DNA of 24,941 nucleotides, taken from contig NZ_JAIQXV010000033.1 of assembly GCF_020166415.1 (NCBI RefSeq), positions 1 through 24,941 of the forward strand, written 5' to 3'. Positions 8,419 to 16,904 of the stretch are shown piece after piece. The stretch's first letter is position 1. The number at the start of each line of letters is the position of its first letter. The position numbers were made by a program, and so were the translations under genes. Source of the stretch: Deinococcus multiflagellatus. GTDB lineage: Bacteria > Deinococcota > Deinococci > Deinococcales > Deinococcaceae. Below the pieces are notes generated by a model. It was given only the letters and a program-made list of their open reading frames with translations, did not search any database and was not told the DNA's origin.

Positions 8419-8475
8419 CCCCTCTCCCCTGGTGGGAGAGGGAGGGAGGAGCGGAGCGACGGAAGGGTGAGGGGG
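8419..8475 (-). repeat. GC-rich palindromic repeat, copy 1
   Basis: A perfect 9-bp hairpin CCCTCTCCC/GGGAGAGGG (8420-8428 and 8434-8442, 5-nt loop) lies next to a CCCTCACCC-type end (minus strand, from 8475). The order of parts resembles copies 2 and 3 at 16905 and 20970, but the first small hairpin is degenerate here. The rest of 8297-8590 shows no gene. Confidence 0.6.
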
Positions 8476-8590
8476 CCACCGGGCGGCCCGGCCTCCATTG
8501 AGTGCCGCCTGGGCCCCCAACCCTGCTCTCCTTCATGTACGGCCCAACCCCCCTTGTCTGACCCAGCCCAAAAGACACCACCACTCCGGC

Positions 8591-8619
8591 TTGACAGCGC
8601 TTTCAAAGAGGACTACGCT
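8591..8619 (+). promoter_or_regulatory. Promoter of the LacI-family regulator
   Basis: TTGACA (8591-8596), a 17-nt spacer and TACGCT (8614-8619) form a good sigma-70-type promoter. The operator palindrome covers the -35 box, which predicts autorepression. The leader, about 60 nt, ends with a perfect 7-bp hairpin CGCAGAC/GTCTGCG at 8644-8663, just before the ribosome site AAGGAG (8669). Confidence 0.75.
8592..8605. promoter_or_regulatory. LacI-family operator, copy 1 (one mismatch)
   Basis: TGACAGCGCTTTCA matches the perfect palindrome at 9764-9777 in 13 of 14 positions. LacI/GalR proteins bind such palindromes with a central CG. It overlaps the -35 box of the regulator's own promoter. Confidence 0.75.
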
Positions 8620-8643
8620 GCCCTTACCTCTCAAGTCCTCTTT
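8605..8643. promoter_or_regulatory. 10-bp inverted repeat around the regulator's transcription start
   Basis: AAAGAGGACT (8605-8614) and AGTCCTCTTT (8634-8643) are exact inverted copies 19 nt apart. The left arm lies between the -35 and -10 boxes and touches the operator, the right arm lies after the expected start site. It could be a binding site for a second regulator. Confidence 0.5.
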
Positions 8644-8684
8644 CGCAGACGGCCGCGTCTGCGCGCCTAAGGAGCTGTCTGCCT

Positions 8685-9695
8685 GTGCTCGAACCAGTCA
8701 CCCTGGCCCAAGTGGCGCGTGAAGCGGGCGTTTCGCCCAGCACGGTGTCACGCATTCTGAACGGCACCGCCAACGTGGCGCCGGACAAACGGGTGCGGGT
8801 GGAAGCGGTGATTGCGCGGCTGAATTTCCGGCCCAATCCGCAGGCGCAGGCGCTGGCGGGCGGGCGCAGCCTGAGCATCGGCGTGGTCACGCCCAGCCTG
8901 CACTCCACCTTTTACGGCGAGGCCCTGACCGGCATCGAAGCGGCGCTGAACGACACGCCCTACCACCCCATCGTGATCAGCGGGCAGTGGCGCACCGAGC
9001 GCGAGCAGGAAGCCCTGAATGTGCTGCTGGCCCGCCGGGTGGACGCCGTGATTCTGCTGGGCGGCATTCTGGACGACGAGGTGCTGCGTCCCCTGGCCCA
9101 ACGCGTGCCCATGATCGCCGTGGGGCGCGAGGTGCAGGGGCTGTCCGACAGCTGCATCGTCATGGACAACGCCCTGGGCATGCGCCTGATCGCCGGGCAC
9201 CTGCTGGACCTGGGGCACCGCGAGTTCGCCTATATCAGCGGCGCCGAGCGCCAGAGTGACGCCGTGGAGCGCAAGAACGCCTTTCTAGGCTGCCTGCAGG
9301 ACGCCGGGCTGAGCATCCACCCCGACCTGATTCAGGTGGGGCAGTACCTCGAAGACGGCGGGCAACAGGCCGCGCAGCGCCTGCTGGACACCGGGCGGCC
9401 CTTCACGGCCCTGGTGTGCGCCAACGACCAGATGGCCCTGGGCGCGCGCCTGACCCTGTACCGCGCCGGACTGCGGGTGCCGGACGACGTCTCCTTGACC
9501 GGCTTTGACGACGTGGTGACCTCGCGCCTGATGACCCCGCCCCTGACCACCGTGCGCCAGGCCATTTACGACATCGGCGTGAGCGCCGCGCAGGAAGCCC
9601 TGAAGCTGCTGGACGGCCAGCCCGCGCAGCGGCACGTCTTTACCCCCGAACTGGTGATCCGCGAATCCACCGCCCCGCCCCGGAGCCGACCATGA
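8685..9695 (+). CDS. LacI/GalR-family transcriptional repressor
   Basis: A 336-aa protein. The N-terminal helix-turn-helix TLAQVAREAGVSPSTVSRIL (residues 6-25) is a canonical LacI head, followed by a hinge with FRPNPQAQALAGGRS. Residues from about 63 form the periplasmic-binding-like sugar sensor, with SIGVVTPSLHSTFYGEAL, the late segment ALVCANDQMALGA and DDVSLTGFDDV. The GTG at 8685 is the start: AAGGAG lies 10 nt upstream and the HTH begins six residues in. Copies of one palindrome at its own promoter and before the adjacent binding-protein gene make it the likely repressor of the transporter-glycosidase locus and of itself, released by a beta-glucoside or its breakdown product. The exact effector is not readable. 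Confidence 0.93.
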   Translation: MLEPVTLAQVAREAGVSPSTVSRILNGTANVAPDKRVRVEAVIARLNFRPNPQAQALAGGRSLSIGVVTPSLHSTFYGEALTGIEAALNDTPYHPIVISGQWRTEREQEALNVLLARRVDAVILLGGILDDEVLRPLAQRVPMIAVGREVQGLSDSCIVMDNALGMRLIAGHLLDLGHREFAYISGAERQSDAVERKNAFLGCLQDAGLSIHPDLIQVGQYLEDGGQQAAQRLLDTGRPFTALVCANDQMALGARLTLYRAGLRVPDDVSLTGFDDVVTSRLMTPPLTTVRQAIYDIGVSAAQEALKLLDGQPAQRHVFTPELVIRESTAPPRSRP

Positions 9696-9763
9696 CAGGC
9701 CCCGCTGGTTAGCTCTTCCCTGCCCCGCACCGGGCCCAGATGGCCCCTTCTTTCGCTCCAATC

Positions 9764-9777
9764 TGAAAGCGCTTTCA
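9764..9777. promoter_or_regulatory. LacI-family operator, copy 2 (perfect palindrome)
   Basis: TGAAAGCGCTTTCA is a perfect 14-bp palindrome 19 nt before the ATG of the binding-protein gene. Its twin at 8592 overlaps the regulator promoter. The two sites are 1,172 bp apart, so DNA looping is possible. No clear -35/-10 pair was found here. Confidence 0.85.
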
Positions 9778-9796
9778 AAACCCTCTGGAGGTTTCT

Positions 9797-11044
9797 ATGA
9801 ACAAAGGTCTTGTGTCCGTTCTTGCCGCCGCCCTGCTGCTGGGGCAGGCCCACGCCCAGGAAAAGGTGACCCTCACCGTGGCGGTCTTTCCCAGCCTGGA
9901 CAGCTCGATCAAGGCGATTTTGCCCGCGTGGCAGAAGAAATACCCCAATGTCACGATCAACATGCAGGCGCAGCAGTACGCCGACCACCACAACGCCATG
10001 ACCACCGCGCTGGCCACCGGGCAGGGTCTGCCCGACGTGATGGCCATTGAGGTGGGCTACGTGGCCAAATTTGCCGAGGGGCAGGGCCTGGAAGACCTGA
10101 ACAAGGCGCCCTACAACGCCGCGGCGGCCAAGAAGCTGTTCACGCCCTTTACGATTGCGCAGGCCACCAGCAGCGACGGGCGCTTTATCGCCATGCCCAC
10201 CGACATCGGCCCCGGCACCTTCTTCTACCGCAAGGACGTGCTGGACAAGGCCGGCGTGAACCCGGTGAACATGCAGCGCTCGTGGGAGTCCTACATTGCG
10301 GCCGGCAAGACCATCAAGGCCAAGACCGGCGCGTATCTGGTGAACACGGCGGCCTCGGTGTACGGGATCATCATCCGCACGAACCTCAAGCCCGGCGAAG
10401 GCATTTACTTCGACAAGGGCAACAACCTGCTGGTGGGCCCAGACAATGCCCGCTTTGTGCGCGCCTTTACCCTCAGCAAACAGATCCGCGACGCGGGCCT
10501 GGACGCCAAGGTGGGCGAGTGGACCAACGAGTGGTATGACGCCTTTAAAAAGGGCACGGTCGCCACGCAGTTTTCCGGCGCGTGGCTGCAGGGCGCCCTG
10601 CAGAACTGGATGGCCCCCGACACCAAGGGCCTGTGGCGCGTGCAGAACCTCCCGGAGCGCTCCTTTGCCTCGTGGGGCGGCACCTTCTACGGCATTCCCA
10701 GCAAGGCCAAAAACAAGGGGTGGGCCTGGGAATTCATCAAGTTCATGACCATGAACCAGAGTGCGCAGATCGCCGCCTTTGAGGACAACGGCGCGTTCCC
10801 CGCGCTGGTCTCGGCGCAGAAGGACAAGGTGTTCAGCGAGCCGGTGGACTTCCTGGGCGGCCAGAAAGCGCGCGTGCTGTGGCGCGACGCCGCCGCCAAG
10901 ACCCAGCCCATTGACGTGAACAAGTACGACTCGGTGGCCGACCAGATCGTGCAGACCGAGCTGACCAACGTGCTGGAAAAGGGCAAGGACATCAAGCAGG
11001 CCCTCTCCGACGCCCGCGCCCAGATTCTGCGCCGCGCCCGGTAA
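9797..11044 (+). CDS. ABC sugar transporter, extracellular solute-binding protein (family 1)
   Basis: A 415-aa protein. It has a Sec signal peptide (residues 1-20, ending QAHA) and no lipobox cysteine, so it is probably a soluble or loosely held cell-envelope protein. The mature part has the family-1 pattern: VTLTVAVFPSLDSSI, ATGQGLPDVMAIEVGYVAKFAEGQGLEDL, ATSSDGRFIAMPTDIGPGTFFYRKDVLDKAG, then GTFYGIPSKAKNKGWAWEFIKFM. It captures a sugar and hands it to the two permeases that follow. With GH1 and GH3 glycosidases downstream, beta-linked gluco-oligosaccharides such as cellobiose are the best guess. The ribosome site CTGGAGG is 5 nt before the ATG, and an operator is just upstream. No ATPase gene is present in the locus, so a shared MsiK/MalK-type ATPase elsewhere is expected. 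Confidence 0.9.
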   Translation: MNKGLVSVLAAALLLGQAHAQEKVTLTVAVFPSLDSSIKAILPAWQKKYPNVTINMQAQQYADHHNAMTTALATGQGLPDVMAIEVGYVAKFAEGQGLEDLNKAPYNAAAAKKLFTPFTIAQATSSDGRFIAMPTDIGPGTFFYRKDVLDKAGVNPVNMQRSWESYIAAGKTIKAKTGAYLVNTAASVYGIIIRTNLKPGEGIYFDKGNNLLVGPDNARFVRAFTLSKQIRDAGLDAKVGEWTNEWYDAFKKGTVATQFSGAWLQGALQNWMAPDTKGLWRVQNLPERSFASWGGTFYGIPSKAKNKGWAWEFIKFMTMNQSAQIAAFEDNGAFPALVSAQKDKVFSEPVDFLGGQKARVLWRDAAAKTQPIDVNKYDSVADQIVQTELTNVLEKGKDIKQALSDARAQILRRAR

Positions 11045-11073
11045 GCACCCCCCGCCCCCCTTCCTGGCCGGCA

Positions 11074-11100
11074 GGCGCGCGTGCAGGTGACCGGCGCGCC
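11074..11100 (+). other. Intercistronic hairpin between binding-protein and permease genes
   Basis: GGCGCGC (11074-11080) pairs with GCGCGCC (11094-11100) across a 13-nt loop in the 90-nt gap. Such hairpins after the binding-protein gene commonly protect its mRNA and keep it in excess over the permeases. There is no T tract, so it is not a full terminator. Confidence 0.5.
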
Positions 11101-11134
11101 CCTGCTGCCCCCCCCTCCCCTTCCAAGGACCGCC

Positions 11135-12067
11135 ATGTCACACCGCCTGCCCGCCCCCGCCCGCGCCCGGCTGAGCTACGCGCGTTTGCAGCAGCGTTTC
11201 GCGCCGTACGTGTTTGTCAGCCCGTTCTTTCTTCTGTTTCTGGTGTTCGGGCTGTTTCCGCTGCTGTTCAGCCTGTTCCTGGCCTTTCACCTCTGGAGCC
11301 CCTTAGACGGTCTGGGCCACTGGAAGTTCGTGGGCTTCGAGAACTTCGCGCTGGCCCTGGACCGCCAGGACCAGTTCTGGACCACGCTGAAGAACACGGT
11401 GTGGATTGGCCTGCTGGCGGGGGTGCCGCAGCATCTCGCAGCGCTGCCGCTGGCCTTTCTGATTCACCAGAGCCTGCGCCGCTACCAGAGCACCCTGAGC
11501 ACGGTGCTGTTTCTGCCGTACATCACCAACGCCGTGGCAATTGCTATCGTGTTCGCCACGCTGTACTCCGAGCGGCTGGGGCTGCTGAATTACCTGCGCG
11601 GGCTGGTGGGCCTGGACCCGGTGCGCTGGCTGGGCGACCCCAGCATGGTGCCGTATTCGGTGGCGGCGGTGGTGTTCTGGCGCTACCTGGGCTGGAACGT
11701 GGTGCTGTACCTCTCGGGGCTGCAGGCCATCAGTGAGGATGTGTACGAGGCCGCCACCGTGGACGGCGCGGGGAAATGGCAGCAGTTCTGGTACATCACG
11801 TTGCCGCTGCTGCGGCCCATGATGTTCTACGCCTTCACCCTGACGATTGTGGGCAACATGCAGCTGTTCGAGGAACCGTTCATGCTGCTGGGTGACGGCG
11901 GGGGCAGCAGCGGCGCGGGCCTGACCACCGCCATGCACATCTTTAATACCGCCTTCCGCGACCTGGATATGGGGTACGCCTCGGCCATGAGCTGGCTGCT
12001 GTTCCTGGCGATTTTTGCCCTGAGCATGGTGAACAACGTCCTGTTTTCACGCGGAGGTGAGCGGTGA
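11135..12067 (+). CDS. ABC sugar transporter permease (MalF-type)
   Basis: A 310-aa inner-membrane protein. The first membrane segment is FVSPFFLLFLVFGLFPLLFSLFLAF and several more follow. The cytoplasmic EAA loop, which docks the ATPase, reads EDVYEAATVDGAGKWQQFWYITLPLL. I chose the ATG at 11135 with AAGGA 5 nt upstream instead of an earlier start in the proline-rich gap. The stop overlaps the start of the next permease as GTGA, so both subunits are made together. Confidence 0.9.
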   Translation: MSHRLPAPARARLSYARLQQRFAPYVFVSPFFLLFLVFGLFPLLFSLFLAFHLWSPLDGLGHWKFVGFENFALALDRQDQFWTTLKNTVWIGLLAGVPQHLAALPLAFLIHQSLRRYQSTLSTVLFLPYITNAVAIAIVFATLYSERLGLLNYLRGLVGLDPVRWLGDPSMVPYSVAAVVFWRYLGWNVVLYLSGLQAISEDVYEAATVDGAGKWQQFWYITLPLLRPMMFYAFTLTIVGNMQLFEEPFMLLGDGGGSSGAGLTTAMHIFNTAFRDLDMGYASAMSWLLFLAIFALSMVNNVLFSRGGER

Positions 12068-12960
12068 CCAGTACCCCGGTTCGCGCGGCGCCCGCTGTGG
12101 CCCGCCCCAGGCGCCCGCTGCGGGGCTGGCGCCGCCTGCCCCTGTGGCTGCTGATGGGGCTGGTGTGTTCCCTGTCGGTGGTGCCCTTTTACCTGATGTT
12201 CGTGTGGGCCTCGCAGCCCAGCGCCGAAGTCTTTGCCTTTCCGCCGCACCTGTGGTTTGGCCCGGCCTTCGACGACAACCTGCGCGGCCTGCTGCAGGTC
12301 ACAGACGGCAAGGCGCTGCGCCACTTCTGGAACTCGCTGTACCTCGCGCTGGTCGCCACCGCCACCACCCTGTTTTTCTGCTCGCTGGCCGGCTACGCCT
12401 TTGCCATGTACAACTTCCGGGGCCAGCGGGCGCTGTTCGCCTTCATTCTGGCCACCATGCTCATTCCGCCGCTGGTGATGGACATTCCCAGCTTTCTGGT
12501 GATGAACAACGTGCTGGGCTGGGTGGGCGAGCCGCGCGCCCTGTGGGTGCCGGGCATGGCGAACGCCTTTGGCATCTTCCTGATGCGCCAGTACATCGCC
12601 TCGGCCCTGCCCCGCGAACTGATTGAAGCCGCGCGCATCGACGGCGCCACGGAGTTCGGCATCTACCGCCGGGTGGTGCTGCCCCTGATCCGGCCCATTC
12701 TGGCCACGCTGGGCGTGGTGACGTTCGTGGGCGCCTGGAACAACTTCAAGGGCGCGCTGATCATGAAACTCAGCGAACCCGACACCATGACCCTCCCCCT
12801 GAGCCTGCGCCGGCTGGGCGGCGGCGCCACCAACGTCAACGTGGACTGGGGCGCGATCATGATGCTGGTCGTGATCACCGTGATTCCGCTGGTGATCGTG
12901 TTTCTCTTCGCCAGCCGTCAGGTCATCAGTGGCCTGACCAGCGGGGCGGTCAAGGACTGA
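12064..12960 (+). CDS. ABC sugar transporter permease (MalG-type)
   Basis: A 298-aa inner-membrane protein with about six membrane segments. The first is WLLMGLVCSLSVVPFYLMFVW. The EAA loop reads RELIEAARIDGATEFGIYRRVVLPLI, and it ends with the VFLFASRQVISGLTSGAVKD tail typical of MalG-like subunits. The start is the GTG at 12064 in a GTGA overlap with the first permease; the ribosome site GGAGG (12053-12057) lies inside the upstream gene. It forms the membrane channel with the preceding subunit. Confidence 0.92.
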   Translation: MTSTPVRAAPAVARPRRPLRGWRRLPLWLLMGLVCSLSVVPFYLMFVWASQPSAEVFAFPPHLWFGPAFDDNLRGLLQVTDGKALRHFWNSLYLALVATATTLFFCSLAGYAFAMYNFRGQRALFAFILATMLIPPLVMDIPSFLVMNNVLGWVGEPRALWVPGMANAFGIFLMRQYIASALPRELIEAARIDGATEFGIYRRVVLPLIRPILATLGVVTFVGAWNNFKGALIMKLSEPDTMTLPLSLRRLGGGATNVNVDWGAIMMLVVITVIPLVIVFLFASRQVISGLTSGAVKD

Positions 12961-13001
12961 GGCGCCCCCGCCTCTGGCCCCCAGCAGGCGGGTGAGGCGC
13001 C
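12961..13001 (+). terminator. Large GC hairpin directly after the permease gene
   Basis: GGCGCC-CCCGCCT-CTGG, a 3-nt loop, CCAG-(c)-AGGCGGG-(tga)-GGCGCC folds into a 17-bp stem with two small bulges, starting on the base after the stop codon. No T tract follows. It may stabilise the transporter mRNA or partly stop transcription before the glycosidase genes. Confidence 0.6.
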
Positions 13002-13176
13002 CTGTGCACCCGCCTGTCTCTGCCCCCCCAACTGAATCGTTTTTGGAGGTGACCGGATCAGCCTTCACCGCCCGGCCTCTCCCCTTTGACTCCTCTTCTG
13101 CCCACAGCGGGCCCCATCCAGCCCTTCGCCCGCTGTGTCCGACCTCCTTTCCTGCCTGTTTCCACGGAGTTTTTGC
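13002..13176 (+). other. Gap before the GH1 gene
   Basis: No gene is seen. It contains a 9-bp inverted repeat CACAGCGGG (13103-13111) / CCCGCTGTG (13129-13137) 40 nt before the GH1 start, which may be an mRNA hairpin or a regulator site. There is no copy of the TGAAAGCGCTTTCA operator. A TTGACT at 13086 has no matching -10 box, so the glycosidases may depend on read-through from the transporter. Confidence 0.35.
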
Positions 13177-14553
13177 ATGAGCAACCACACCCCTGACCCT
13201 GCGCGTTTTCCGGCCCGTTTTACCTGGGGCGTGGCCACCAGTGCCTACCAGATCGAGGGCGCCGCCCATGAGGACGGCCGGGGCCCCAGCATCTGGGACA
13301 CCTTCTGCGCCGCCCCGGGCAAGGTGCGCGGCGGCGACACCGGCGACGTGGCCTGCGACCATTACCACCGCCTGCCGGAAGACCTGGACCTGATCCAGGG
13401 GCTGGGGGTCAATGCCTACCGCTTCAGCGTGGCGTGGCCGCGCGTGCTGCCCCAGGGGCGCGGCGCCGTGAACCGGGCCGGGCTGGACTTTTACGACCGG
13501 CTGGTGGACGGCCTGCTGACCCGGGGCATTGTCCCCTGGGCCACGCTGTACCACTGGGACCTGCCGCAGACCCTGGAGGACGAGGGCGGCTGGCGGGTGC
13601 GCGGGGCGGCCGAGGCCTTTGCCGAGTACGCGGGCGTGGTGGCGGGCGCGCTGGGGGACCGGGTGCGGCACTTCATCACCCTGAACGAGCCGTGGTGCTC
13701 GGCGTACCTGGGCTACGGCAACGGCGTCCACGCGCCGGGGGCCAGTGACTTGGCAGACAGCTTTGCCGCCTCACACCACCTGCTGCTGGCCCACGGGCTG
13801 GCGGTGCCGGTGATCCGCGAGGCCGCGCCGGGCGCCCAGGTGGGCATCACCCTGAACCTGCACCACACCTACCCCGCCAGTGACAGCGCCGCCGACCACG
13901 CGGCGGCCCGGCGGGGCGACGGCTTTCAGAACCGCTGGTATCTGGACCCGCTGTATGGGCGCGGCTACCCGCAGGACATGGTGCAGTTGCTGGGCGAGGC
14001 CAGCCCCCAGGCACGCGGACTGGTGCGGCCCGGCGACGAGGACCGGATCGCCGCGCCCACCGACTTTCTGGGCGTGAACATGTATTCCCGCGCCGTCATG
14101 CAGGACGCCCCCGGCGAGGGCTGGCTGCACGCCCGCCAGATTCGCCCGGAAGGCAGCGCCTACACCGGCTTTGACTGGGAGGTGGCCCCGGACAGCCTGA
14201 CTGACCTGCTGGTGCGCCTGCAGCGGGACTACGCCCCCGGTGCCATCTACATCACCGAAAACGGCTCCACCTACCCCGACACCGTCAGCGAGGACGGCAC
14301 CGTGCACGACGGCGAGCGCACGCGGTACCTGGAAAGCCACCTGGCGGCCATGCAGGCGGCCATGTCCCAGGGCGCGAAGGTGCGCGGCTACTTCGCGTGG
14401 TCGCTGATGGACAACTTCGAGTGGGCCGAAGGCTACGACAAACGCTTTGGCATCGTGCATGTGGACTTTGACACCCAGGCGCGCACCCTGAAGCAGTCGG
14501 GGCGCTGGTACCGGGATTTCCTGGCCCAGGCGCGGGAGACCGTGCCGGTATGA
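13177..14553 (+). CDS. GH1 beta-glucosidase (cytoplasmic)
   Basis: A 458-aa protein, full length for GH1. The N-terminal signature FTWGVATSAYQIEGAAHEDG is present. The acid/base glutamate is E171 in ITLNEPW and the nucleophile is E361 in YITENGS. The late WSLMDNFEWAEGYDKRFGIV segment supplies the aglycone-side tryptophans and substrate-binding glutamate. No signal peptide, so it acts in the cytoplasm on imported disaccharides such as cellobiose or other beta-glycosides. The ATG at 13177 has CGGAG 7 nt upstream; an in-frame ATG 14 codons earlier gives a non-conserved leader and was not used. The stop overlaps the GH3 start as ATGA. Confidence 0.95.
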   Translation: MSNHTPDPARFPARFTWGVATSAYQIEGAAHEDGRGPSIWDTFCAAPGKVRGGDTGDVACDHYHRLPEDLDLIQGLGVNAYRFSVAWPRVLPQGRGAVNRAGLDFYDRLVDGLLTRGIVPWATLYHWDLPQTLEDEGGWRVRGAAEAFAEYAGVVAGALGDRVRHFITLNEPWCSAYLGYGNGVHAPGASDLADSFAASHHLLLAHGLAVPVIREAAPGAQVGITLNLHHTYPASDSAADHAAARRGDGFQNRWYLDPLYGRGYPQDMVQLLGEASPQARGLVRPGDEDRIAAPTDFLGVNMYSRAVMQDAPGEGWLHARQIRPEGSAYTGFDWEVAPDSLTDLLVRLQRDYAPGAIYITENGSTYPDTVSEDGTVHDGERTRYLESHLAAMQAAMSQGAKVRGYFAWSLMDNFEWAEGYDKRFGIVHVDFDTQARTLKQSGRWYRDFLAQARETVPV

Positions 14554-16868
14554 GCGGGCGGCCGACTCCCGCGCCCACCCACCGGAACAGACCCGGCGGG
14601 GTCACGCCACCCTCGTCTTGCCACACGGCTCGGCTTGAACCCTTGGGGCCACGGTTCCGCACGCGCGGGCTAAAGTGCGGGCTGGCCCTGGCGCTGCTGA
14701 GCGCCAGCCTGGGCTCGGCGGTGGGCGCGGCTCCGGCGGGGTGGCTGGACCCGGCGGCGGCCGAGGCCCAGGCGCGCGCCCTGCTGGCTGGGCTGAGCCT
14801 GGACGAGAAGATCGGTCAGGTGACCATGGCGCATGTGTTCCGCTTTACCGAGGGGGGCCGCAGCGGGCCCCTGGCGGCCACTGCGGCCCAGACCTTTGGG
14901 GCCCTGAAGCCGGGCAGCGTGCTCAACGGAGGCGGCGACACCCCGCAGCCCAACACGCCGCGCGGCTGGGCCGACTTTCTGCGGGCACTGGACGCGGTGG
15001 GCCGGGCGGCCGGGCCCCGGAACATCCCGGCGGTGTTCGGCACCGACGCGGTCCACGGGGTGAACAACGTTCCGGCCGCCACGCTGTTTCCGCACAACAT
15101 CGGCCTGGGGGCCACCTTCAGCCCAGCCCTGACCGAGGCAACCGCGCGCGCCACCGCCCGCGACCTGCGCGCCCTGAACGCCGCCTGGACCTTTGCCCCG
15201 GTGGCCGATGTGGGGCGCGATCCCCGCTGGGGCCGCTTCTACGAGACTTTTGGCGAGGCGCCGTGGCTGGTGGCCGACCATGTGGCGGCGGCGGTGACAG
15301 GCCTGCAGGACGAGGGGGTGGCCGCCACGCTGAAGCACTTTGCGGGCTACGGTCTGGGCACGCTGGGCCTGGACCGGGGCAACGCGGAGCTCAGCCCCCG
15401 CACCCTGCACGAAACGGTGCTGCCCCCCTTTCAGGCCGGCATTCGCGCCGGGGCCCTGAGCGTGATGGCCAACAGTGGCAGCGTGAACGGGGTGCCGGCG
15501 CACGCCTCGGCCGCCCTGCTGACCGGGGTGCTGCGCGGCGAACTGGGCTTTGGCGGGCTGCTGGTAAGCGACTGGAACGACATTGACCGGCTGGTGGGCA
15601 CCTACCGCACCCACGCGGACCTGCTGCGGGCCACTGCCGCCAGCGTCAACGCCGGGCTGGACGTGTACATGGTGCCCAACACCGTCGAGGCGTATGGGGC
15701 CGCCCTGAAAGAGGCCGTCACCTCGGGCCTGGTCACTCAGGCCCGGCTGGACGAGGCCACCCTGCGCGTGCTGACCTTCAAGGCGCGCCTGGGCCTGCTG
15801 GACGGCCCCCTGGCAGGCAGCGGCGAACTGGGCGACCACCGCGAACTGGCGCGGCGCGCGGCGGCGGCCAGCCTGACCCTGCTGGAAAACCCACGCGGCA
15901 CCCTGCCGCTGCAGGGCGGGCGCGTGCTGGTTACCGGGCCCGCCATGGACAGCGCCGCCCTGCAACTGGGCGGCTGGAGCGTGAACTGGCAGGGCGTGGG
16001 CCGGGGCAACGTGAACGACGTACCGCGCGTCAGCACGCTGGCGGTGGCCCTGAAAGCGGGCGCCCCGGCGGGCGTTACGGTCAGCGCCCTGCCGGAGAGC
16101 AAACGCCCGGCGCTGCTGACAGCAGCAAAGCAGGCCGACACGGTGATCGTGGCCCTGGGCGAGCCGCCCGCCGCCGAGTGGGAGGCGAACAACCCTGGCC
16201 TCAGCCTTCCCGCCGAGCAAGTCACGCTGCTGCGCGACCTGATGGGGACCGGGAAGCCCGTGGTGGCGGTGCTGATGGCCGGGCGGCCCATCGTGCTGCC
16301 CGCCGACCTGCGCGATGAACTGGCCGCCCTGGTCATGGCCTACCTGCCGGGCAGCGAGGGCGGCGCCGCCCTGGCCGACGCCCTGTATGGCCGCGCGGGC
16401 TTTCCGGGCCGCCTGCCCTTCACGTGGCCGGACACCGCCGCGCAGGCGGGCCTCACCGCCGACCGGCCACCGGAAGGGGCCGGAGAAGCGCCGCAGCCGC
16501 TTTATCCCCTGGGCCACGGCCTGGATTACACCACCTTCGCGGCGCGGGGCCTGACAGCCACGGCCAGCGCGGCCGGCGTGACCGTCAGCGCCGAGCTGAG
16601 CAATACCGGTTCGCGGGCGGGCACAGCCACGTTCCTGGTCCGGGCCGGGTTGCCGCCGGGCGGGGCCCTGCAGGCGGTCGCCCGCCCGGTGGCCGCGCTG
16701 CAGGCGGCCCTGAAGGCGGGCGAGACCCGCCGCGTCACGGTCACGGTGCCGGGGGAGCGCCTGCAGAGCTGGGGGGGCGATGTGTTTGGGCCGGGCCGCT
16801 GGCAACCCCTGGCCGGCGCGTACCGCTTCTCGGTGGGGGACGCCCGCGCCGAGGTCACCCTGCCCTGA
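14550..16868 (+). CDS. GH3 beta-glycosidase, exported (N-terminus uncertain)
   Basis: A 772-aa frame. Landmarks are SLDEKIGQVTMAH, FGTDAVHGVNN, FPHNIGLGATFS, ATLKHFAGYG (the K-H pair that binds substrate) and the catalytic aspartate D341 in LLVSDWNDI. A second alpha/beta domain follows (from about 445, with LVMAYLPGSEGGAALADALYG), then a fibronectin-III-like tail. A signal peptide starts only around residue 38 (RFRTRGLKCGLALALLSASLG, cleavage near AVGAA). Therefore either the ATG at 14550, overlapping the GH1 stop, carries a long odd leader, or translation begins at the in-frame TTG at 14643. An exported enzyme would cut longer beta-glucans or oligosaccharides outside, the transporter would import the products, and GH1 would finish them inside. 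Xylosidase activity cannot be excluded. Confidence 0.88.
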   Translation: MSGRPTPAPTHRNRPGGVTPPSSCHTARLEPLGPRFRTRGLKCGLALALLSASLGSAVGAAPAGWLDPAAAEAQARALLAGLSLDEKIGQVTMAHVFRFTEGGRSGPLAATAAQTFGALKPGSVLNGGGDTPQPNTPRGWADFLRALDAVGRAAGPRNIPAVFGTDAVHGVNNVPAATLFPHNIGLGATFSPALTEATARATARDLRALNAAWTFAPVADVGRDPRWGRFYETFGEAPWLVADHVAAAVTGLQDEGVAATLKHFAGYGLGTLGLDRGNAELSPRTLHETVLPPFQAGIRAGALSVMANSGSVNGVPAHASAALLTGVLRGELGFGGLLVSDWNDIDRLVGTYRTHADLLRATAASVNAGLDVYMVPNTVEAYGAALKEAVTSGLVTQARLDEATLRVLTFKARLGLLDGPLAGSGELGDHRELARRAAAASLTLLENPRGTLPLQGGRVLVTGPAMDSAALQLGGWSVNWQGVGRGNVNDVPRVSTLAVALKAGAPAGVTVSALPESKRPALLTAAKQADTVIVALGEPPAAEWEANNPGLSLPAEQVTLLRDLMGTGKPVVAVLMAGRPIVLPADLRDELAALVMAYLPGSEGGAALADALYGRAGFPGRLPFTWPDTAAQAGLTADRPPEGAGEAPQPLYPLGHGLDYTTFAARGLTATASAAGVTVSAELSNTGSRAGTATFLVRAGLPPGGALQAVARPVAALQAALKAGETRRVTVTVPGERLQSWGGDVFGPGRWQPLAGAYRFSVGDARAEVTLP

Positions 16869-16904
16869 ACGGCCCCTCGCCGCCTAGAGCGGTTGACCAA
16901 AGAA

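Noticed and set aside
8420..8475. CRISPR-like repeats
   Set aside because: The GC-rich palindromes are scattered single copies, not an array with regular spacers. No cas genes are present.
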